Shown piece after piece: positions 58,124-64,000 of a stretch of DNA of 64,000 nucleotides. This DNA comes from Xanthomonas euroxanthea (lineage in GTDB: Bacteria; Pseudomonadota; Gammaproteobacteria; Xanthomonadales; Xanthomonadaceae). The DNA is taken from assembly GCF_900476395.1 (NCBI RefSeq), contig NZ_UIHB01000001.1:585384-649383 (forward strand). Direction: 5' to 3'. The position numbers and the translations under genes are program-made. A model generated the notes under the pieces. It did not search any database, was not told the DNA's origin, and saw only the letters and a list, made by a program, of their open reading frames with translations. The stretch's first letter is position 1, and each line of letters starts with the position of its first letter.

Positions 58124-59419
58124 TCAGCCCTGTGCGTCGCGCTCGCGGGCGATCGCACGCCAGCCGATGTCGCTGCGCTGGAAGGCGCTGGCCCAGTGGA
58201 TCGGCTGCAGGCCGGCATAGGCGTTGCGCTGCGCATCGCGCACCGTGTGGCCCAGCGCGGCAACGCACAGCACGCGGCCACCGGCGCTGACGACCTCACC
58301 GTTGGCATTTAGTGCAGTGCCGGCATGGAACACCTTGGCGGTGGCGGGCACGGCGTCCAGGCCGGTGATGACCTCGCCGGTGACCGGCGCCTCCGGGTAG
58401 GGCTTGGCCGCGATGACCACGCCCAGCGATGGACGCGGGTCCCAGTGCGCCTGCGCCTGGTCGAGCTTGCCGTCGATGGCGGCGTCGAGCAGGTCCACCA
58501 GGTCCGATTGCAGGCGCAGCATCACCGGCTGGGTCTCCGGGTCGCCGAAGCGCACGTTGAACTCGATCACCTTGGGCGCGCCCTGCGCATCGATCATCAG
58601 CCCGGCGTACAGGAAGCCGGTGAACGGCACGCCGTCGGCGATCATGCCCTGCACGGTCGGCTCGACCACCTCGCGCATCACCCGCGCGTGCACCTCGGGC
58701 GTGACCACCGGGGCCGGCGAATACGCGCCCATGCCGCCGGTATTGGGGCCGGTGTCGCCGTCGCCGACGCGCTTGTGGTCCTGGCTGGTGGCCATCGGCA
58801 AGGCGTGGGTGCCGTCGACCATGGAGATGAAGCTGGCTTCTTCGCCATCGAGGAATTCCTCGACCACCACGCGCGCGCCGGCATCGCCGAACGCATTGCC
58901 CGAGAGCATGTCGCGCACCGCGTCTTCGGCCTCGCCCAGCGTCATCGCCACGATCACGCCCTTGCCGGCGGCCAGGCCATCGGCCTTGACCACGATCGGC
59001 GCGCCTTTCTCGCGCACATAGGCCAGCGCTGCGTCCACCTCGGTGTGCACGGCGTAATACGCGGTAGGAATGCCATGACGGGCGAGAAAATCTTTCGCGA
59101 ACGCCTTGCTGCCTTCCAGCTGCGCGGCCTTGGCAGTGGGCCCGAAGATGCGCAGGCCGGCGGCGTGAAAGCGGTCGACCACGCCCAGCACCAGCGGCAC
59201 TTCCGGGCCGACCACGGTCAGCGCCACGGTTTCGCGCTGCGCCAGGGCGAGCAGGCCATCCAGATCATCGACCTTGATTGCCACATTGCGGCATTTGGTT
59301 TCGGTCGCGGTGCCGGCATTGCCGGGTGCCACCAGCACTTCGCTCACGCGTGCGGACTGCGCGATCTTCCAGGCCAGGGCATGTTCACGGCCGCCGGAGC
59401 CGATGACGAGGATTTTCAT
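58124..59419 (-). CDS. purD: Phosphoribosylamine-glycine ligase
   Basis: A 431-residue ATP-grasp enzyme, second step of purine synthesis. It begins MKILVIGSGGREHALAWKI. The ATP-binding lobe has KADGLAAGKGVIVA and the C-terminal part has VIEFNVRFGDPETQ, all typical. The start at 59419 is the standard one. It follows purH after 138 bases containing a short repeat element. Confidence 0.96.
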   Translation of the reverse strand: MKILVIGSGGREHALAWKIAQSARVSEVLVAPGNAGTATETKCRNVAIKVDDLDGLLALAQRETVALTVVGPEVPLVLGVVDRFHAAGLRIFGPTAKAAQLEGSKAFAKDFLARHGIPTAYYAVHTEVDAALAYVREKGAPIVVKADGLAAGKGVIVAMTLGEAEDAVRDMLSGNAFGDAGARVVVEEFLDGEEASFISMVDGTHALPMATSQDHKRVGDGDTGPNTGGMGAYSPAPVVTPEVHARVMREVVEPTVQGMIADGVPFTGFLYAGLMIDAQGAPKVIEFNVRFGDPETQPVMLRLQSDLVDLLDAAIDGKLDQAQAHWDPRPSLGVVIAAKPYPEAPVTGEVITGLDAVPATAKVFHAGTALNANGEVVSAGGRVLCVAALGHTVRDAQRNAYAGLQPIHWASAFQRSDIGWRAIARERDAQG

Positions 59420-59423
59420 GTGA

Positions 59424-59556
59424 GTGCCGGGAATGGGGAATGGGGAATGGGGAATGGGAAAAGCAAAGTCTCTGGTTCTGCGGGCCGTACGGTGTGGAGT
59501 GGTATCTAGGGAACCGCTCTGCCGATTCCCGATTCCCAACTCCCCATTCCCGGCAC
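59424..59556. repeat. Intergenic element with 16-bp terminal inverted repeats between purH and purD
   Basis: The arms 59424-59439 (GTGCCGGGAATGGGGA) and 59541-59556 are perfect inverted copies. The left arm continues into three tandem GGAATGG-type heptads (to ~59458), and the right arm is preceded by GATTCCC repeats. A shorter AATCCC run near 34870-34895 is related in sequence. It has the look of a small dispersed, non-coding Xanthomonas element. Confidence 0.7.
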
Positions 59557-59557
59557 G

Positions 59558-61141
59558 TCAGTGCCTGAAATGCCGCACGCCGGTGAACACCATCGCGATG
59601 CCGTGTTCGTCGGCGGCGGCGATCACTTCGCCGTCGCGCATCGAGCCGCCAGGCTGGATCACTGCCTGGATGCCGGCAGCGGCGGCGGCATCGATGCCGT
59701 CGCGGAACGGGAAGAACGCGTCCGACGCCATTACCGAGCCGGCCACCGTGAGCTTGGCCTCCTCGGCCTTGAGCGCGGCGATCTTGGCGCTGACCACGCG
59801 GCTCATCTGCCCGGCGCCGACACCAATCGTGCGGCTGTCCTTGGCGTAGACGATCGCGTTGGATTTGACGTACTTGGCCACGCGCCAGGCGAACAGCAGA
59901 TCGCCCAGCTCGGCCTCGCTGGGCGCGCGCTGGGTGACCACGCTCAGCTCGCCCAGCGACATGCCGCGGTTGTCGGACGACTGCATCAGCAGGCCCGAGC
60001 CGATCCGCTTGGTGTCGTAGTTGTTGAGGCCGTTGCCGTGCGGGATCTTGAGCACGCGCACGTTGGCCTTCTTGGTCGCGTAGTCGAGCGCGCCGGGCTC
60101 GTAGTCCGGGGCGATCAGCACTTCGACGAACTGGCGGTCCAGGATGGCTTTCGCCGTTGCCGCATCGAGGGTCTTGTTGAAGGCCAGGATGCCGCCGAAG
60201 GCGCTGGTCGGGTCGGTGGCGTAGGCCAGCTCGTAGGCATCGCCGCAGGCCGCGCCCACCGCCACGCCGCAGGGGTTGGCATGCTTGACGATCACGCAGG
60301 CGGGCGCATCGAACTGGCGCACGCATTCCCATGCCGCATCCGCATCGGCCAGGTTGTTGTAGCTCAGCTCCTTGCCCTGCAACTGCTGGAAGGTGGCCAG
60401 CGTGCCCGGCACCGGATACAGGTCGCGGTAAAACGCGCCGGCCTGGTGCGGGTTCTCGCCGTAGCGCAGGTCCATCACCTTGACGAAGTTGGAATTGATC
60501 TGCGCCGGGAACGGGCTGCGCGTGGGCACCGCTTCGGCGCTGTCGGCCACGGCCGACAGGTAGTTGCTGATCGCCGCGTCGTACTGCGCCACGCGGTTGA
60601 ACGCGGCCACCGACAGCGCAAAGCGCTTGGCCGCCGACAGCTGGCCGTCGTTGGCATCGAGTTCGGCCAGCAGCTCGGCGTACTGCGCCGGGTCGGTGGC
60701 CACCGCCACGCGGGCGAAGTTCTTCGCCGCCGAGCGCAGCATCGCCGGGCCGCCGATGTCGATGTTCTCCACCGCATCGGCCAGCGTGCAGTCGGCCTTG
60801 GCGGTCACCGATTCGAACGGATACAGGTTCAGCACCAGCAGGTCGATCGGCACGATGCCGTGTTCGGCCATCACTGCTTCATCGACGCCGGCGCGGCCGA
60901 GCAGGCCGCCGTGCACCAGCGGGTGCAGGGTCTTGACGCGGCCGTCCATCATCTCCGGAAACCCGGTCAGCTCGGCGACGTCGGTGACCGGCAGGCCCGC
61001 CTCGCGCAGCGCCTTGGCGGTGCCGCCGGTGGACAGCAGCGCGACGTTGCGCGCTGCCAGCGCGCGGGCCAGATCGACCAGGCCGGTCTTGTCGGAAACG
61101 GAGAGCAGGGCCCGGCGCACGGGCAGGAAATCAGAGGCCAT
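59558..61141 (-). CDS. purH: Bifunctional IMP cyclohydrolase / AICAR formyltransferase
   Basis: A 527-residue enzyme of the last two purine steps. The N-terminal MGS-like IMP cyclohydrolase domain shows [15 protein letters not shown] and the [14 protein letters not shown] motif. The C-terminal transformylase has KHANPCGVA (catalytic Lys-His) and the [10 protein letters not shown] segment. It is the first gene of the purH-purD pair. Confidence 0.97.
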   Translation of the reverse strand: MASDFLPVRRALLSVSDKTGLVDLARALAARNVALLSTGGTAKALREAGLPVTDVAELTGFPEMMDGRVKTLHPLVHGGLLGRAGVDEAVMAEHGIVPIDLLVLNLYPFESVTAKADCTLADAVENIDIGGPAMLRSAAKNFARVAVATDPAQYAELLAELDANDGQLSAAKRFALSVAAFNRVAQYDAAISNYLSAVADSAEAVPTRSPFPAQINSNFVKVMDLRYGENPHQAGAFYRDLYPVPGTLATFQQLQGKELSYNNLADADAAWECVRQFDAPACVIVKHANPCGVAVGAACGDAYELAYATDPTSAFGGILAFNKTLDAATAKAILDRQFVEVLIAPDYEPGALDYATKKANVRVLKIPHGNGLNNYDTKRIGSGLLMQSSDNRGMSLGELSVVTQRAPSEAELGDLLFAWRVAKYVKSNAIVYAKDSRTIGVGAGQMSRVVSAKIAALKAEEAKLTVAGSVMASDAFFPFRDGIDAAAAAGIQAVIQPGGSMRDGEVIAAADEHGIAMVFTGVRHFRH

Positions 61142-62387
61142 TGGTGGGGGCTATCAAGGCGGGGCAGCCGATATTGTAGGCCGCACCGGCGCTCGAATGG
61201 GCTCGACTGCCCGTGATGGCGTCGATCCATGCGCGGGCAGGACACTTCCGGGCGCTGCTGCGGCCGATGCCGGGCACGCTGTCTCGCGGCGGCATCGGCG
61301 CCAGCCAGGTGATGCCCGCTGCGGCTGCAGCGTCGTTGCTGGTGGCCGCGCTGGTCGGTCGCGCGGGCCATGGCGGCGTGCGCGACCAGCTGGCCTCGGT
61401 CTGCGTCGCTGCCAAAGGTGGCGTTCCCTGTGATCTGCGACAGCGGGGCGCGAGTGCGTGGCGCACCTCGGTGCCCGGCTTGCAGCGATGCCGGGCACCC
61501 GATGACGCAGACGACGCGCTCCGGCCACAGGCGTGCCAGGCTTCGATCATCAGGTGATGCGTCGCAACGGGCGATACGTTCGACGCTGCGCGAACGTTGC
61601 ATCGGCCAGGCAGACGGTTGCAACAGTGTCTGCTGCGCGCATTGCTGCGCGTGTTGCCTGACGCCAGTCACCGCTGCGGGCAGTCATCGCCACGATGAAA
61701 CTGCCAACCGTGCATCGCCTGCAGGCGCGAATGGATCACGCACCTTGAATACACTGCATCTCAGTTGCAGCTTCGCTTGGCATTGCCACGCGACGCGGGG
61801 GGCTGTTTTCGCGGGCGATGGCGCTTCATCTGATGCCGGCATGCGTTCGCGACGCGATGCGGTGAGTGCGCGACACGTTCCTTGATTCGGCTTGTGCACT
61901 GACGAACACAATCCGGAGCCGGTCGCAGATTGATCAAAAAAACCGGTCCCTGTGCGTGGCGCACCCAGCTGTTCTTCGGGAATGCGCACCTGTCTTCCGC
62001 TGCGGCGACAGTGGCCACGCCGGGCTGACCGACGATCTGTGCTCGCTGACCGATTCGCTCAACCGGTTCACCAGCAACGACGCTCTCGGCGAGGCGTCCC
62101 GTCGCTAATTGCTGCAACGGCTGTCGCGCAGGAGCCAGCCTTGCCGTCACTCCCCGCTGCGTCTTGCCGTCACGGCCGTCCATGACCCTGCGATTCAAGC
62201 AAGACACCGCAGCGCGCGTGCGCCTGGTGGCGCTCGTCGATGACCAACCGCCGCAGTACCGCGACTGCCCTTGCCAATGGGCGGATCCGTCTCGCCATGA
62301 CGGCGGGATGACCCGCATCCCTCGATTGGCCAGGGCATGCACGCCGGTTTGCGCAGCTGCCCGGAACATCCTTATGAGAGCAAGCCT
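61142..62387. other. Gene-poor interval between purH and the ice nucleation gene
   Basis: About 1.25 kb with only short, overlapping open frames on both strands, none with recognisable family sequence or convincing codon use. No tRNA, IS element or attachment site is visible. It presumably carries the promoter of the ice nucleation gene; I see no clear -35/-10 pair. Confidence 0.5.
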
Positions 62388-64000
62388 ATGAATCGCGAAA
62401 AAGTCCTGGCCTTACGCACCTGCACGAACAACATGTCCGATCATTGCGGACTGATCTGGCCGCAGTCCGGCAGTGTCGAATGCCGGCATTGGCAACCCAC
62501 CATCAAGCAGGAAAACGGCTTGACCGGCCTGTTGTGGGGGCAGGGCACCAATGCGCATCTGAACATGCATGCCGATGCGCATTGGGTGGTCTGCATGGTG
62601 GATACCGCCGACATCATCTGGTTGGGCGAGGAGGGAATGATCAAGTTTCCCCGCGCCGAGGTGGTCTACGCCGGCAACCGTGCCGGCGCGATGCAGTGCA
62701 TTGCCGCGGGCATTGCGCAGCACACCCCGCCCCAGCCGGAGCCGCCTGCAGTCGTTGCCGCGGACTTCATTCCCAAGGCAGCGCAGGCGCAGTTCACTGC
62801 GCCGGCCGTCGACAGCGGTGCGCCTTCCACCGCGCCACATCCAGTGGCGGCCAGCGGCATCGATCCACAGGCCGCACAGCCTTCGAATGCGATCTTGCGC
62901 ACCCGCGAAATCGCCACCTATGGCAGCACGCTCACGGGCGCCGATCAGAGCCAGCTGATCGCCGGCTATGGAAGTACCGAGACTGCCGGTGACGGCAGCG
63001 AGTTGATCGCAGGCTACGGCAGCACCGGCGTGGCCGGATCCGACAGCACCATCGTTGCCGGCTACGGCAGTTCCCAGACCGCAGGCGGGGGCAGCACGCT
63101 GACGGCCGGCTATGGCAGCACCCAGACCGCGCGGCATGGCAGCGACCTGACCGCCGGTTACGGCAGCACGGAAACCGCGGGGGCAGACAGCTCGCTGATC
63201 GCAGGCTATGGCAGTACGCAAACCTCCGGCGGCGACAGCTCGTTGACGGCCGGTTACGGCAGCACCCAGACCGCGCAGAACGGCAGCGACCTCACTGCAG
63301 GCTACGGCAGCACCAGCACGGCGGGCACCGACAGCTCGCTGATCGCCGGCTACGGCAGCACCCAGACCTCCGGCGGGGAAAGCTCGCTGACGGCCGGCTA
63401 CGGCAGCACGCAGACCGCGCAGGACGGCAGTGACCTCACCGCCGGCTATGGCAGCACCGGTACCGCAGGTGCCGACAGCTCCCTGATTGCCGGTTATGGC
63501 AGTACACAGACCTCCGGCAACGACAGCTCGCTGACCGCGGGCTACGGAAGTACCCAGACCGCGCGCAAGGGCAGCGACCTGACTGCCGGCTATGGCAGCA
63601 CCGCAACCGCCGGTGCAGACAGCACCTTGATCGCAGGCTATGGCAGCACCCAGACCTCGGGCGGGGACAGTTCGCTCACTGCCGGCTATGGCAGCACGCA
63701 GACCGCGCGCAAGGGCAGCGACCTGACCACCGGTTACGGCAGTACTTCCACCGCGGGCGCGGACAGCACCTTGATCGCCGGGTATGGCAGCACGCAAACG
63801 TCAGGTGGGGAAAGTTCGCTCACTGCCGGCTACGGCAGTACGCAGACCGCACGCAGCGGCAGCGACCTGACCACCGGATACGGCAGCACCTCCACCGCCG
63901 GTGCCGACAGCACGCTGATTGCAGGCTATGGCAGCACGCAAACGTCCGGCGGCGACAGTTCACTCACTGCCGGCTATGGCAGCACGCAGACCGCACGCAA
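62388..64000 (+). CDS. inaX: Ice nucleation protein InaX (3' end outside window)
   Basis: An outer-membrane-anchored protein that orders water and seeds ice at warm sub-zero temperatures. 537 residues are visible. The N-terminal unique domain (~175 residues) begins MNREKVLALRTCTNNMSDHC and contains HADAHWVVCMVDTADIIWLG and a FPRAEVVYAGNRA stretch, matching InaZ/InaX N-domains. From residue ~176 (ATYGSTLTGADQSQLI) the repeat domain runs to the window edge: about 22-23 units of 16 residues on AGYGSTxTxxxxSxLx, with a 48-residue higher-order period (144 bases). The C-terminal domain is not seen. A short gap without a strong Shine-Dalgarno precedes the ATG. Confidence 0.97.
   Translation, partial: MNREKVLALRTCTNNMSDHCGLIWPQSGSVECRHWQPTIKQENGLTGLLWGQGTNAHLNMHADAHWVVCMVDTADIIWLGEEGMIKFPRAEVVYAGNRAGAMQCIAAGIAQHTPPQPEPPAVVAADFIPKAAQAQFTAPAVDSGAPSTAPHPVAASGIDPQAAQPSNAILRTREIATYGSTLTGADQSQLIAGYGSTETAGDGSELIAGYGSTGVAGSDSTIVAGYGSSQTAGGGSTLTAGYGSTQTARHGSDLTAGYGSTETAGADSSLIAGYGSTQTSGGDSSLTAGYGSTQTAQNGSDLTAGYGSTSTAGTDSSLIAGYGSTQTSGGESSLTAGYGSTQTAQDGSDLTAGYGSTGTAGADSSLIAGYGSTQTSGNDSSLTAGYGSTQTARKGSDLTAGYGSTATAGADSTLIAGYGSTQTSGGDSSLTAGYGSTQTARKGSDLTTGYGSTSTAGADSTLIAGYGSTQTSGGESSLTAGYGSTQTARSGSDLTTGYGSTSTAGADSTLIAGYGSTQTSGGDSSLTAGYGSTQTAR
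62913..64000 (+). repeat. 48/144-base coding repeats of the ice nucleation gene
   Basis: Tandem 48-base units (16 codons) group in threes to give a 144-base period, coding three alternating unit types: TSGGDSSLT, TARKGSDLT-like and TAGADSTLI. Units diverge more toward the 5' end (for example TAGDGSELI and TAGSDSTIV) and become nearly identical toward the window edge. Confidence 0.95.

Noticed and set aside
62412..63797. A 461-residue open frame on the minus strand through the ice nucleation repeats
   Set aside because: The repeat structure keeps the complementary frame open; the product is a low-complexity Gly/Ala pattern and the plus-strand frame encodes a known family.
62913..64000. CRISPR-like regular repeats
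   Set aside because: Units are contiguous, in frame and translate to AGYGST repeats; there are no spacers.

Overview
The window is about 65% G+C, densely coded chromosome from a plant-associated Xanthomonas. The evidence is the end of an hrp type III secretion cluster (hrcN-hrpB7-hrcT-hrcC-hpa1-hpa2), HrpX-type PIP boxes, the CRP-like regulator Clp, and an InaX-type ice nucleation gene. The species cannot be fixed from sequence alone.

Layout. 1-7.3 kb: distal hrp cluster, with hpa1 and hpa2 divergent behind two perfect PIP boxes, then a reverse-strand gene that fits the effector XopM and carries an FFAT-like motif. 7.7-14.6 kb: a Tat-exported GH3 beta-glucosidase, a thioredoxin-fold lipoprotein and a chemoreceptor. 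14.7-28.1 kb: an accessory-looking stretch with two gene relics, an SDR plus zinc alcohol dehydrogenase pair, an NDH-2-like flavoprotein, a UspA protein divergent from a TetR regulator across a palindrome, a porin, a Cache chemoreceptor, a second TetR regulator and an orphan 379-residue protein. 28.1-32.3 kb: trpG, a flavin reductase-like gene, trpD, trpC and a HAD hydrolase. 32.5-39.1 kb: clp, speD, a guanidine-II-like riboswitch ahead of the SMR exporter sugE/gdx, coq7, rplM-rpsI, two tRNAs, rppH, bfd and bfr. 39.3-45.6 kb: a hybrid histidine kinase abutting a REC-GGDEF-EAL protein with both catalytic signatures degenerate, a DUF4126 protein, a coiled-coil membrane protein and a bactofilin. 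45.6-57.9 kb: erpA, a secreted lipase-like hydrolase, nudC, an AmpE-like protein, a 59-residue gene with DUF2752 and CD225/dispanin genes, an LplT-PlsC-like fusion, a LysR/MFS divergent pair and a FUSC exporter. 58.1-61.1 kb: purH-purD. 61.1-62.4 kb: gene-poor. 62.4-64.0 kb: the start of the ice nucleation gene, cut by the window edge.

Working together: hrp and xopM genes build and feed the secretion apparatus under HrpX-type control. The trp and pur genes are biosynthetic. bfd/bfr handle iron storage and release, with a Fur-like site at bfd. The most informative non-coding element is the ACGG-loop riboswitch whose second hairpin shares bases with an intrinsic terminator, predicting guanidine-dependent antitermination of the exporter gene.
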